Notes: generated by a model from the sequence alone, not told the origin. Counted from the stretch's first letter, positions 50,290 to 59,145 are shown. The stretch is 64,000 nt of DNA from Amycolatopsis mediterranei (GCF_026017845.1 NZ_CP100416.1:966453-1030452), one strand, 5' to 3'. Program-made: numbers and translations.

Positions 50290-51267
50290 GTGACCGAGCC
50301 TTCCGAGGCGGGCTCCGAACCGGTCGAGGCCGACCTCGACACCGGGCCGGTGCAGCTGCCCGGGTACGGCCTGGCGGATTCGGGCGCCTTCGAAGAGGCC
50401 CCGACCCCGCCCTCGGGCAACCCCGCGGCCTGGCCGCACGCGGTGTCGCCGCTGCTGCCGCCGTTCCCGCTGCCCCCGGCCCCACCGGCCCCGCCGACGC
50501 CGGCTCCGCTGCCGCCGCCGGTGGCCGGCCCGCCACCGCCGGTGGCCGGGCCGCCGCCGAACCCGGGTTCGCCGGTGCCGTTGCCGCCGCTCGGCTCGCC
50601 GCGTATGGAACGCGAGAGCGTCGTCGCGCTGTTCCTGGTGCACATGTTCCCGATCGGGCACCTGCCGGTGGCGATGGACAAGCCGGCGCGCCAGCTGCCG
50701 CTGCCCGAAGACCCGGACGGTTTCCCGCCGAACGACCACCCGGACGCCCGGCTGATCTTCGACGACCAGGCTTTGACCAACGTCACCGCGGGCTTCCGCC
50801 GCTCGCCGACCGCGCCGTCGCGGCCGGTGCCGCGGCACCTCACCAACGGGTACGTGCCCTACGCGCGCGCGACCCAGGCGGTCTGGATCCGCCGGTTCGT
50901 CGTCGGGCACAGCGAGCTCGGCCCCGAGTACGCGTGGCCACCGGGCGAGCAGTTCCCCGAGAGCAGCGTGGACTGGCCCGAGCCGGTGATGGTCCCGGCC
51001 GACACGGTCCTCGACCGCTTCGGCCCGGCCTACGGGCGGGTGCTCTTCGCCGACGGGACGCCGTTCGCGGAACGCTCGCTGCCACCCGCGTTCCTGGACG
51101 CCGAGTACCGCCGGTACGTCGTGGTGCGCAAGGTGCCGATGTGGCGCTCGGAGACCGCGGGCTGGTTCGGGCAGGTCGGCGGCGGCACCCGGTACCGTGC
51201 CCTGCTGGCGGCCGACGAACTGGTGACCCTCGGCTACCTCGCCGAGGCCAAGGGGGAAGAGGACTGA
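50290..51267 (+). CDS. TNT-domain NAD+ glycohydrolase toxin with proline-rich N-terminus
   Basis: The product has 325 residues from the GTG at 50290 (GGAGG 8 nt before it; the ATG at 50284 is too close to that site). Residues 1-105 are acidic then almost pure Pro/Ala/Gly (PPAPPAPPTPAPLPPPVAG), with no signal peptide. Residues about 108-220 are an uncharacterised domain. Residues about 235-320 match the tuberculosis necrotizing toxin fold: LDRFGPAYGRVLFADG (Arg243), FAERSLPP (Arg262), YVVVRKVP and GWFGQVGGG with Gln295 at the catalytic place. TNT hydrolyses NAD(P)+. The export route is unknown; no WXG100 or T7SS genes are in the window. A small gene follows with a one-base overlap. Confidence 0.85.
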   Translation: MTEPSEAGSEPVEADLDTGPVQLPGYGLADSGAFEEAPTPPSGNPAAWPHAVSPLLPPFPLPPAPPAPPTPAPLPPPVAGPPPPVAGPPPNPGSPVPLPPLGSPRMERESVVALFLVHMFPIGHLPVAMDKPARQLPLPEDPDGFPPNDHPDARLIFDDQALTNVTAGFRRSPTAPSRPVPRHLTNGYVPYARATQAVWIRRFVVGHSELGPEYAWPPGEQFPESSVDWPEPVMVPADTVLDRFGPAYGRVLFADGTPFAERSLPPAFLDAEYRRYVVVRKVPMWRSETAGWFGQVGGGTRYRALLAADELVTLGYLAEAKGEED

Positions 51268-51527
51268 TGAACACCCAGTCGATCCAGCGGTGGCTCGGCG
51301 TGCTGGGCGTGCCCCCGGAGGTCGTCTCGCTCGGCGCCGAGGTCGACAACGCCTGGTGCCTGATGCAGGGCGAGGACGAGGCGTGGGAGGTGTTCTGGCG
51401 CGAGCAGGGCAACCGCTACGACTGGGCGCGCTTCACCAGCGAACAGGTCGCGTGCCACTACCTGTTCGGCCGGCTGGCCTGGGCCCAGGTCGCCCGCGGC
51501 GCCGTCGGCCTGCTGCCCGGGTCGTGA
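51267..51527 (+). CDS. Probable immunity protein for the TNT toxin
   Basis: The product has 86 residues with no signal or membrane segment. The sequence is rich in Trp and acidic residues (QRWLGVLGVPPEVVSLGAEV, WCLMQGEDEAWEVFWREQGN, YDWARFTSEQVACHYLFGRL). Its ATG shares one base with the toxin stop codon, and a strong terminator overlaps its own stop, so the two genes form a closed bicistronic unit. In CpnT-type loci a small protein encoded just after TNT binds and blocks the toxin. I do not recognise a family for this one; the immunity role is inferred from position, size and coupling. Confidence 0.7.
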   Translation: MNTQSIQRWLGVLGVPPEVVSLGAEVDNAWCLMQGEDEAWEVFWREQGNRYDWARFTSEQVACHYLFGRLAWAQVARGAVGLLPGS

Positions 51528-51544
51528 CGGACGCACGACCCGGG
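51516..51544. terminator. Strong hairpin overlapping the immunity gene stop
   Basis: CCCGGGTCGTG (51516-51526) pairs perfectly with CACGACCCGGG (51534-51544) around a 7-nt loop. It separates the toxin/immunity unit from the convergent GH92 gene. Confidence 0.75.
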
Positions 51545-51552
51545 CGGCCGCC

Positions 51553-54500
51553 TCAGCTCACCGCGTAGGTGAAGACGTGCGCCTGCCCCGCGCCGGTCGA
51601 CGGGGGCAGGGTGATGCTGCGGACCTGCTTCGCCGGGTCGAGGGCGATCGGGGCCGTCGCGAACAGGTACGACGTGTACGGCCGCTGAAGCCGGAACATG
51701 TACCTCGGGAACGCCGAGTTCACGTACGGCACCTTCGCGACGACCGTGTTCCCGAACTGCGGCGTCTCCGCTCCGCCCTTAAGCAGCCATTCCGACAACC
51801 CGAGTGGTGCCTGCTGGGCCGAGCCGTCGGTGTAGGTGACCGTCACCGTGCCCTGGGCCTCGGCGCCGGTCGCCGCGCCGAGGAACGACAGCTTCGACGC
51901 GCCCGCCGGAGCATCCACCGCAAGCGTTTGCCCCGCCGCGACGACGTTGTCCGGTGACCCGGCCGGGCTCGACGGCCAGCGGAACTGCTGCCCGTTCGCG
52001 GTCACCGTCGCGCCCGGGGTGATGCCGTTCACGGCGAAGCCCTGCGCCGAGTAGGAGAACGCGAACCCGCCCGGGTAGAGGTCGGTCTCGCCGAAGTCGC
52101 CGTACTGGACGAACTTGTCGTCCGTGACGCCGACGTTCGTGCTCGCCGCGGGCAGCGTCCCCGGCTTTCCGACGGTCACCGGCAGGACCGCGGGGACCGG
52201 TTGCCCGTCGAAGGTCACCGGCACGCTCGTGTACGCGTCCGGAGTCCCGGCCGCCGCGGTGATCCGCACCTGCTGCGAGGCCGTTCCGTGCGCGCCCACA
52301 GAGAGCGTCCCGCTCGACGGCGTCACGGTGATCCCCGCCGGCGGCTTCGCCTGCCAGGACACCGTGCCCGCGCCGGTGATGCCTTCGGCGATCACCGTGG
52401 CGCCGGTGGCTCCGCCGGGCGCGACCGCGACCCGGCCCGGGCCGACCCGGCCGCGCACCGGAACTTCACCGTCGCGGAACGACGGCGGGACGTCCGAAGC
52501 GCCCGACCCCCACGACGTCGGCGACGCGCCGAGCGTGAAGTCCAGCCGGCCGCCGTTCACCGAGAACGACTCCGGCAGCCACGGTTTCGTGCTCGGCTTC
52601 CCGTTCACCTTCAGGTCCTTCACGTACTTCACCGAGCTGGACGCGCCGGGCGCGGTGATCGTGATCCGCTGCCCGGTCGCCCGGGTCAGCGTGATCTTCG
52701 GGAACATCGGGCTGGCCAGCACCATTTCGGCGCGGCCGGGCGCCTCGGGGTACATCCCGAGCGCGGCGAAGACGTACCACGCCGACGTCGCGCCGAGGTC
52801 GTCGTTGCCGGGCAGGCCGTCTTCGCCCGGCTTGAACAGCAGTTCCGCCGAGCGGCGCACGATGTCCTGGGTCTTCGACGGCGCGCCCGCGTAGGCGTAC
52901 TCCCACGGCACCTCGAACGACGGTTCGTTCGACATGAACGCGTACGGCGAGCTAGCGTCGCTGTTCAGCTTCGTGAAGAAGAAGTCGAGACGCTTCTTCA
53001 CGGCTTCATTGCCGCCCATCGCGTCGAAGAGACCTCGGACGTTGTAGGGCACCATCCACGTGTACTGCGCCGCGTTCCCTTCCTGGTAGCGCATTTCCTG
53101 GTACTGCGCGGGGTCGAACGGCGAGAGGAACTGGCCGTCGCGCATCCGGGTCTGCAGGTAGCCCGTGGCCGGGTTGTAGACGTTCTCCCAGTACTGGGCG
53201 CGGCTCATGAACCGGTGGTAGGTCCCGGGATCGCCGAGCCGCTGGGCGAGCTGCGCGATGCCGAAGTCCGCCGTCGTCTCCTCGAGCATGTCGGAGACGT
53301 TGTTCGGGTGGTAGCCCAGCGTCTGGTAGTCCGACAGGCCCGGGCGTTCGAGCGCCCGTTCGCCCGCCTGCTGGACGCGGGTGGCGCCGTGCACCATCGA
53401 CTTCAGGGCGCTTCGGGCGTCGAAGTCCGTGGCGCCGAAGGCGTACGTGCCGGCGATGATCGAGTGGTACGGATCGCCGCCCATCACCCCCATGAAGTCG
53501 TTGTTCTGCGACCAGCGGTCCCAGATCCCGCCCGCCTGGTCGGCCTGGTTGAGCATCGACTGCGCCATGTCGGCGGCCTCGTGCGGGGCGAGCAGCGACA
53601 GCAGCTGGACCTCGTCGCGGTAGGTGTCCCAGCCGGAGAAGTTCGCGTACTGCGCGTGCCCCGGCTTGGCGTGGTGGATCGCCTTGTCGAACCCGGGGTA
53701 GCGACCGTCCACATCGGAAAAGACGTTCGGCTGCATGAGCGTGTGGTACAGCGCGGTGTAGAACGTCTTCGTGGCCGCGTCCGTGCCGCCTTCGACGGCG
53801 ATCTGCCGCAGCCGGTCGTTCCACGCCCGGCGTGCGTTGCCCTTCACGGCGTCGAAGGAGTCGTGCCGCTGTTCGAGGTCGGCGTTGAGCCGCGCCCCGG
53901 CCGCGTCTACATAGGACAGACCGACCCGGACCTGGACCGGTTTCGCCGGGTCGAAGGTCAGGTAGGCGCCGGAGCCGCCCTCGGCGGTGACGACCTGCTT
54001 GTCCCACGTCGTCTTGCTCAGGTTGCCGCCGCGGGCGCTGGTGCCGCCGGGCGTCACGGTCGCGTCCTGCCAGGTCCCGGACGTGCGGAACGGCTGGTCG
54101 AAGGTGGCCTGGAAGTAGACCTTGTAGGTGTTCGGCCCGCGGCAGAAGTGGCCGCTGGAGACCCAGCCTTCGACGGTGCGCCGGATCGGGTCGACGGTCA
54201 CGGCGGCGTCGTCGCTGCCCATCGCGGACTGCGCGACGTCGATCAGCAGCGTGGCGGGGGCGTCCTTCGGGAAGGTGAAGCGGCCCAGGCCGGAGCGCTG
54301 GGTCGCGGTCAGCTCGGTGGTCACGCCCGAATCGGTCGTCACCTTGTAGTAGCCGGGCGACGCCGATTCGTTCGCGTGGCTGAAGGTGGGGAAGTACTTC
54401 GTGGCGTCGACGGCGGGGGACGTCGTCAGGGCGCCGGCGACCGGCAGAAACGGGACGTCGCCCGCCGCGCCGCCGCAGCCCGCGCCGTTGAAGTGGGTGA

Positions 54501-54813
54501 GGCTGAAGCCGCGGAGCCGGTTCTCTTCCCAGGCGTAGCCGCCGTCGCGGTCACGGGCGTAGTAGCGGCCCTGGCCGGCGGGCGGTTTGGGCTGCAGAGG
54601 CGTGTCGGGGCTCCACTGCACCATGCCGAAGGGGACGTCGGCGCCGGGGAACGTGTCGCCGGCGTAGGTGTTGGTCTCGGGCGTGTCGCCGGCCTTCGCG
54701 CCGGCGAACGGGTTGACGTAGGCGGCGAAGTCGCGGTTCAGGGGTTCGGCGGCCGCGGGTGCGACCGCCGTGACGAGGGGGACGATCAAAGCCGCGGTGA
54801 CGACTCTGCGCAT
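51553..54813 (-). CDS. Secreted glycoside hydrolase family 92 alpha-mannosidase
   Basis: The product has 1086 residues from the ATG at 54813, which follows GGGAGG. The signal peptide is MRRVVTAALIVPLVTAVAPAAA. The GH92 N-terminal sandwich starts with AYVNPFAGAKAGDTPETNTYAGDTFPGADVPFGMVQWSPDT; the (alpha/alpha)6 catalytic domain has FSGWDTYRDEVQLLSLLAP, RYQEGNAAQYTWMVPYN with the likely general acid Glu, and PGNDDLGATSAWYVFAALGMYPEAPG with the Asp/calcium site. After about residue 750 come an Ig-like spacer and a carbohydrate-binding-like beta-sandwich. GH92 enzymes remove alpha-linked mannose from glycans such as yeast mannan. A perfect LacI-type operator lies 36 bp upstream. Confidence 0.93.
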   Translation of the reverse strand: MRRVVTAALIVPLVTAVAPAAAEPLNRDFAAYVNPFAGAKAGDTPETNTYAGDTFPGADVPFGMVQWSPDTPLQPKPPAGQGRYYARDRDGGYAWEENRLRGFSLTHFNGAGCGGAAGDVPFLPVAGALTTSPAVDATKYFPTFSHANESASPGYYKVTTDSGVTTELTATQRSGLGRFTFPKDAPATLLIDVAQSAMGSDDAAVTVDPIRRTVEGWVSSGHFCRGPNTYKVYFQATFDQPFRTSGTWQDATVTPGGTSARGGNLSKTTWDKQVVTAEGGSGAYLTFDPAKPVQVRVGLSYVDAAGARLNADLEQRHDSFDAVKGNARRAWNDRLRQIAVEGGTDAATKTFYTALYHTLMQPNVFSDVDGRYPGFDKAIHHAKPGHAQYANFSGWDTYRDEVQLLSLLAPHEAADMAQSMLNQADQAGGIWDRWSQNNDFMGVMGGDPYHSIIAGTYAFGATDFDARSALKSMVHGATRVQQAGERALERPGLSDYQTLGYHPNNVSDMLEETTADFGIAQLAQRLGDPGTYHRFMSRAQYWENVYNPATGYLQTRMRDGQFLSPFDPAQYQEMRYQEGNAAQYTWMVPYNVRGLFDAMGGNEAVKKRLDFFFTKLNSDASSPYAFMSNEPSFEVPWEYAYAGAPSKTQDIVRRSAELLFKPGEDGLPGNDDLGATSAWYVFAALGMYPEAPGRAEMVLASPMFPKITLTRATGQRITITAPGASSSVKYVKDLKVNGKPSTKPWLPESFSVNGGRLDFTLGASPTSWGSGASDVPPSFRDGEVPVRGRVGPGRVAVAPGGATGATVIAEGITGAGTVSWQAKPPAGITVTPSSGTLSVGAHGTASQQVRITAAAGTPDAYTSVPVTFDGQPVPAVLPVTVGKPGTLPAASTNVGVTDDKFVQYGDFGETDLYPGGFAFSYSAQGFAVNGITPGATVTANGQQFRWPSSPAGSPDNVVAAGQTLAVDAPAGASKLSFLGAATGAEAQGTVTVTYTDGSAQQAPLGLSEWLLKGGAETPQFGNTVVAKVPYVNSAFPRYMFRLQRPYTSYLFATAPIALDPAKQVRSITLPPSTGAGQAHVFTYAVS

Positions 54814-54848
54814 GCTCTTCCTCCCGGAGGTGAGCGGATCACCCCGGT

Positions 54849-54862
54849 TGACAACGTTGTCA
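54849..54862. promoter_or_regulatory. LacI-type operator upstream of the mannosidase
   Basis: TGACAACGTTGTCA is a perfect 14-bp palindrome with the central CG typical of LacI-family sugar regulators. It is in the 129-bp gap between hisN and the GH92 gene. No LacI gene is in this window. Confidence 0.75.
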
Positions 54863-54942
54863 GAAGACCGGGTGACCCGGCGAGCACCGTGAGTGAACCA
54901 CTGCTGGTCCAGACCGGTCAAGAAGTGCTCGCCGGGCTGCCC

Positions 54943-55728
54943 TCAGCGCTCGAGGACCGCCAAGGCCTCGTCGTGCAGCCGGCCGTTCGTCGACAACGCG
55001 CTTCCGTTGTCGTACCGCGCGACGCCGTCCAGGTCGCTGAACCGGCCACCCGCCTCGGTCACGATCACCTGCGCGGCCGCGACGTCCCACGGGTTGACGA
55101 TGCACTCCGCCGCCACGTCCAGCGCGCCCTCGGCCACCAGCACGTGGTGCCAGAAGTCGCCGAACGCGCGGCTCTCCCAGCACGCGTCCACCAGGTCGAG
55201 GTACTTCTCGCGCGAGTGGTACTCGCGCCACGAGTTGATGTCCGTTGTGGACAGATAAGCGTCCGAAAGGGACGAAACCTTCGAAACCGCCAGCCGGCGG
55301 GTGCCGGCCGAGTCGCTCGAGAACGCCCCGGCGCCCGAAGCCGCCCACCAGCGGCGGCCCAGCAGCGGCGCGCTGATCAGGCCGACGACCGGGTCGCCGT
55401 CCTCCACCAGGGCGATGAGGGTCGCCCAAACGGGTACTCCGCGGAGGAAGTTCTTGGTGCCGTCGATCGGGTCGAGCACCCACGCGCGGCCCGTCGCGGC
55501 CGAGCCGCCGCGCTCCTCGCCGAGCACGGCGTCGTCCGGCCGCGCTTCGGCCAGCAGGGACCGGATCGCGTCCTCGACCGCGGTGTCGGCGTCGGTCACC
55601 GGGGTGCGGTCGGGCTTGCGCTCCACCGCCAGGTCCAGGGCGCGGAACCGCGCCGTCGTGATCGCGTCGGCGGCGTCGGCCAGCCGGGTGGCGAGAGCCA
55701 GATCATCTTCGTAGCCAGGCACGGTCAC
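54943..55728 (-). CDS. hisN: Inositol monophosphatase-family phosphatase, HisN type
   Basis: The product has 261 residues from the GTG at 55728, or 268 from the GTG at 55749; neither has a strong ribosome site. Metal-site motifs are complete: TPVTDADTAVED, LGEERGG, AWVLDPIDGTKNFLRGVPVWATLIAL and NPWDVAAAQVIVTEAGG. The K-N-F-x-R-G-V-P-V-W-A-T-L-I signature marks the histidinol-phosphatase group of actinomycetes (histidine synthesis), although activity on inositol phosphate cannot be excluded. It is divergent from the OmpR response regulator. Confidence 0.88.
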   Translation of the reverse strand: MTVPGYEDDLALATRLADAADAITTARFRALDLAVERKPDRTPVTDADTAVEDAIRSLLAEARPDDAVLGEERGGSAATGRAWVLDPIDGTKNFLRGVPVWATLIALVEDGDPVVGLISAPLLGRRWWAASGAGAFSSDSAGTRRLAVSKVSSLSDAYLSTTDINSWREYHSREKYLDLVDACWESRAFGDFWHHVLVAEGALDVAAECIVNPWDVAAAQVIVTEAGGRFSDLDGVARYDNGSALSTNGRLHDEALAVLER

Positions 55729-55764
55729 GATGGTTTCACGCCCGCTCACCGTAGAGTTGGCCAG

Positions 55765-56466
55765 GTGAGCATGGTCCTACTCGCCGAAGACGATCCGGCT
55801 ATCGCCGAACCGCTCTCCCGCGCCCTCGAACGTGAGGGATACGAGATCCACGTCGTCACCGACGGCCCTTCGGTACTCGACGCGACCGCCGCCCAGCGCG
55901 TCGACCTGCTCGTGCTCGACCTCGGTCTGCCCGGAATGGACGGCTTGGAGGTCTGCCGCCGGCTGCGCGCGGCCGGCACCGAGCTGCCCGTCCTGATGCT
56001 CACCGCCCGCACCGACGAGGTCGACTTCGTCGTCGGCCTGGACGCGGGCGCCGACGACTACGTCGCCAAGCCGTTCCGGCTCGCCGAACTGCTCGCCCGG
56101 ATCCGCGCGTTGCTGCGCCGTCGGGTGCCCGAGGTCCTGGAGGCCGGCGGGGTGCGGATGGACCTCGGCGCCCGGCTGGTGACGGTGGACAACCACGAAG
56201 TCCAGCTGGCGAACAAGGAGTTCGAGCTGCTGCGCGTGCTGATGAGCCGGGCCGGCCAGGTCGTCAGCCGCGACGAGATCCTCGCCGAGGTCTGGAACGA
56301 CCTCGAGTCGAAGACGTCCAAGACGCTCGACATGCACATGTCGTGGCTGCGCCGGAAGCTCGCCATCGCCGCCGACGAGGCCGCCGGCCGCACCAGCAAG
56401 ACCCACGACGGCGAGCGGCGGATCGCGACCGTCCGCGGCGTCGGCTTCCGCTTCAACGCCGAATAA
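55765..56466 (+). CDS. OmpR/PhoB-family response regulator
   Basis: The product has 233 residues from the GTG at 55765 (an ATG lies two codons later). The receiver has MVLLAEDDPAIAEPL, phospho-acceptor in LLVLDLGLPGMDG, Thr in LMLTARTDEVD and Lys in YVAKPFRLAEL. The winged-helix output domain (about 135-230) reads VQLANKEFELLRVLMSRAGQVVSRDEILAEVWND, DMHMSWLRRKLAIA and IATVRGVGFRFNAE. Four bases separate it from the kinase gene, so they are a cognate pair. The extra stretch ADEAAGRTSKTHDGER in the wing is unusual. Confidence 0.94.
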   Translation: MSMVLLAEDDPAIAEPLSRALEREGYEIHVVTDGPSVLDATAAQRVDLLVLDLGLPGMDGLEVCRRLRAAGTELPVLMLTARTDEVDFVVGLDAGADDYVAKPFRLAELLARIRALLRRRVPEVLEAGGVRMDLGARLVTVDNHEVQLANKEFELLRVLMSRAGQVVSRDEILAEVWNDLESKTSKTLDMHMSWLRRKLAIAADEAAGRTSKTHDGERRIATVRGVGFRFNAE

Positions 56467-56470
56467 GCCC

Positions 56471-57754
56471 ATGCGCCGCCGCATCCTGCTGGCCATCCTG
56501 CTGGCCGTCGCCGTCACCGCGGCGGTCCTCGGCATCCCGCTGGGCATCGTGGCGAGCTGGCAGATCGAGTCGAGCTACCGCGAGACGCTCGCGGAGAACG
56601 CCCGCGCGGCGGCGGCGATCCTGGACACCGAAATCGCCAACGGCCAGGAGATCGACCTCGACCAGGTGCGCGCCGCGGTCCCGGCGAACGGGCTGCTGAC
56701 CGTCCGGGCCAGCGGCCAGACCGAGAAGCGCTACGGCAGCAGCCCCGGTCCCGTCACCGTCACCGAGACGGCCGACCTCGCCCGCGACGGCAAGGTCGAG
56801 ATCGCCGTCCCGGCCGGCCCGATGCACGAGCGCCAGACGACGGTGACGCTCGTCGTCGTGCTGCTGGTGCTGCTGTCGGTGGGCACCGGCGCGGTGGTGG
56901 CGATCGCGACGGCCCGACGGCTCGCGAAGCCGCTGCGGCACGTGGCCGAACGCGCGGCCCGGCTCGGCGGCGGCGACTTCCGGCCGGACCCGAGCCGCTA
57001 CGGCGTCGGCGAACTCGACATGGTCGCCGAAGCGCTGGACGCGTCCGGCACCGCGCTGGCCCAGCTCGTGCAACGGGAACGCCAGCTGGTCGGGGACGTC
57101 TCGCACCAGCTGCGCAGCCGGCTGACGGCGTTGCAGCTGCGGCTGGAACCCCTCACGGTGCACCCGGACGAAGAGGTGGCCGACGAGTCGAAGGCGGCCC
57201 AGGAACAGGCGGACCGGCTCGCCGAGGCGCTGGACGAGCTGCTGGCGGCAGCCCGCGCGGCGCGCGAGGTCGGTGCGGAACCGGTGGACCTGCCGACGCA
57301 GCTGCCGGCGATGGCCCAGGAGTGGCGCGAGCTGCTCCGCTCGGAGGGCCGCAACCTCCGGACGCGCGTGGCCGACGGCCTGATGGCCCGCGCCACCCCG
57401 GGACGGCTGCGCGAGGTCATCGGCGTGCTGCTGGACAACGCGCTGCGCCACGGCTCGGGCACGGTCACGCTCATCGCCCGCCGCGGCGACGCCGAGGGCA
57501 CGGTGGTGATCGAGGTGAGCGACACCGGCCCCGGCGTCCCGGACGAGCTCGCGCCGCACATCTTCGAGCGCGGTTTCTCCGGCGGCGGCTCGACGGGCGT
57601 GGGGCTGGCCTTGGCCCGGGCCCTGGTCGAGGCCGACGGCGGCCGCCTCGAGTTGTCGAACCGCCGTCCGGCGGTGTTCAGCCTGTTCCTCAAGGTGCCG
57701 CGGCCGACCGACGTCCCCGAGGTGCGCTGGCCGGCCGAGCGCGTCCCGCGTTAG
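56471..57754 (+). CDS. Sensor histidine kinase of the OmpR-type pair
   Basis: The product has 427 residues. Two membrane helices (ILLAILLAVAVTAAVLGIPLGIVASW and TVTLVVVLLVLLSVGTGAVVAIATA) flank a small extracytoplasmic sensor of about 100 residues. HAMP follows (RLAKPLRHVAERAARLGGGDF), then the HisKA box LVGDVSHQLRSRLTALQLRL and an HATPase with VLLDNALRHGSG, DTGPGVPDELAPHIFERGFSGG and STGVGLALARALVEADGG. It lacks the usual Glu-Pro after SHQLR (S-R instead of T-P), a common actinobacterial variant. Signal unknown. Confidence 0.93.
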   Translation: MRRRILLAILLAVAVTAAVLGIPLGIVASWQIESSYRETLAENARAAAAILDTEIANGQEIDLDQVRAAVPANGLLTVRASGQTEKRYGSSPGPVTVTETADLARDGKVEIAVPAGPMHERQTTVTLVVVLLVLLSVGTGAVVAIATARRLAKPLRHVAERAARLGGGDFRPDPSRYGVGELDMVAEALDASGTALAQLVQRERQLVGDVSHQLRSRLTALQLRLEPLTVHPDEEVADESKAAQEQADRLAEALDELLAAARAAREVGAEPVDLPTQLPAMAQEWRELLRSEGRNLRTRVADGLMARATPGRLREVIGVLLDNALRHGSGTVTLIARRGDAEGTVVIEVSDTGPGVPDELAPHIFERGFSGGGSTGVGLALARALVEADGGRLELSNRRPAVFSLFLKVPRPTDVPEVRWPAERVPR

Positions 57755-57773
57755 GAAACGCCCGGCCGGCCGC

Positions 57774-58397
57774 TCAGATCAGCCCCTCCCGCAACGCGTA
57801 AGCGACCGCGTGCGACCGGTTCCGCAGCTGGAACCGGTTGGTGACGTCGTGGAGGATGCTCTTCACCGTGCGCTGCGAATAGCACAGCTCGTCGGCGATC
57901 TCCTGCGTCGAATGGCCCGCCGCGACGAGCTTGAGCACCTCCGTCTCGCGGTCGCTCATGCCGCCCAGGCGCAGGCCGCGCGGCTCGAGCACCTGGCGCT
58001 GCAGGCGCGAAACCCGGTTCAGCAACCGGCCGAGCAACTCGGGCGGCAACGCGCCTTCCCCGGCCGCGGCGGCCTTGATCAGGCGCACCAGGACCTCAGG
58101 CCCCGCGTCGGCGCGGCGGGCGACCGCGCAGACCCCGTGCTCGACGGCGTTCAGGATCTCGTTGTCGTCGACTTCGCCCGCGATCAGCACGATGCGGGTG
58201 AAGCCCTGGTGGTGCAGCCCGGCCAGCAGCCGGGTCATCGGCTCGTCGAGCCGGTCGGCGACCAGCAGGGCGACCTGCGCCGTGGCGTCGTCGACCACCC
58301 GGACGTCGTCGCGCGAACGCAGCGCCGTGCAGACGCCGTCGTGCAGGATCGGATCGGTGGCGCGGACGACCACCGGTGTCCGGTCGGATTCGAACAT
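57774..58397 (-). CDS. Orphan LuxR-family regulator with degenerate receiver domain
   Basis: The product has 207 residues. The LuxR HTH (about 143-200) is intact: MSDRETEVLKLVAAGHSTQEIADELCYSQRTVKSILHDVTNRF. The N-terminal domain keeps the receiver length and strand order but lacks its key residues: the acidic pair is replaced (VVVRATDPILHDG), the phospho-acceptor strand reads QVALLVADRL with Val at the Asp place, the Thr strand reads IVLIAGE and the Lys strand CAVARRA. It therefore cannot be phosphorylated in the normal way. GGGGAA precedes the ATG. No kinase is adjacent; a normal NarL regulator lies 103 bp upstream. Confidence 0.88.
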   Translation of the reverse strand: MFESDRTPVVVRATDPILHDGVCTALRSRDDVRVVDDATAQVALLVADRLDEPMTRLLAGLHHQGFTRIVLIAGEVDDNEILNAVEHGVCAVARRADAGPEVLVRLIKAAAAGEGALPPELLGRLLNRVSRLQRQVLEPRGLRLGGMSDRETEVLKLVAAGHSTQEIADELCYSQRTVKSILHDVTNRFQLRNRSHAVAYALREGLI

Positions 58398-58500
58398 CGT
58401 TCCCCATTCCCCTCGAACGGTGCAGGCTGTCCAGCCTGCCCGCTCGCGTGTCCCGGGCGCATGGGACCGGCGTCCCGATGTTGCCCGGGCGCACGGTCTT

Positions 58501-59145
58501 TCAGGACTGGCCGAGACCGGCGTCCCTGGCCCGGACGATCGCCTCGGCCCGGTCGGCCACGTGCAGCTTGGCGAAGACGTTCGAGATGTGGTTGCGCACG
58601 GTCTTCGGGCTCAGGCACAGCGTGCTCGCGATGAGGCTGTTGCTGTGCCCGGCCGCGATCAGCGCGAGCACCTCGCGTTCGCGCCCGGTCAGTTCCGGGA
58701 ACACCGGTTCGCTGACCGGTGGCTGGTTGAAGAAGGCGAGCACGCGGTTGGCGATGTCCGGGCCGAAGATCGCCTCCCGCCGGGCGACCGCCCGGACGGC
58801 GCGGATGATCTCGTCCGGCTCGGCGTCCTTGAGCAGGTAGCCCCGGGCACCGGCGCGCATCGCCGCGAAGACCGACTCGCTTTCGTCGGCCATCGTCAGC
58901 ATCAGCACGCCGGTGCCCGGGTTCGCCGCCACGATGTGCCGGGTCGCCTGGATCCCGGACAGGTCGGGCAGGTGCAGGTCCATCACCACGACGTCCGGCC
59001 GCAGGGCGGTGGCGGAGGCAACCGCGTCGGCTCCTCCGGCGGCCTCGCCGACGACCTCGATCCCGGGTTCGGCGGCGAGCAGCGTGCTCACGCCGATCCG
59101 GAACAGGGGATGGTCGTCCACGACGAGGACGCGCAGGTCGCTCAT
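58501..59145 (-). CDS. Orphan NarL/LuxR-family response regulator
   Basis: The product has 214 residues from the ATG at 59145 (GGAGGTG 8 nt upstream). The receiver is complete: VLVVDDHPLFRIGV, VVVMDLHLPDLSG, VLMLTMADES and GYLLKDAEPDE. The HTH reads LTGREREVLALIAAGHSNSLIASTLCLSPKTVRNHI. There is no histidine kinase beside it. Together with the downstream LuxR gene that has a dead receiver it may form a functional pair. It starts 20 bp from the end of the NmrA-like gene. Confidence 0.93.
   Translation of the reverse strand: MSDLRVLVVDDHPLFRIGVSTLLAAEPGIEVVGEAAGGADAVASATALRPDVVVMDLHLPDLSGIQATRHIVAANPGTGVLMLTMADESESVFAAMRAGARGYLLKDAEPDEIIRAVRAVARREAIFGPDIANRVLAFFNQPPVSEPVFPELTGREREVLALIAAGHSNSLIASTLCLSPKTVRNHISNVFAKLHVADRAEAIVRARDAGLGQS

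Noticed and set aside
52201..55764. Very long plus-strand open frame of more than 1100 codons opposite the GH92 and HisN genes
   Set aside because: Its residues are the Arg/Ala/Gly-rich antisense shadow of real minus-strand genes. Only its last part, from 55765, is a true gene.
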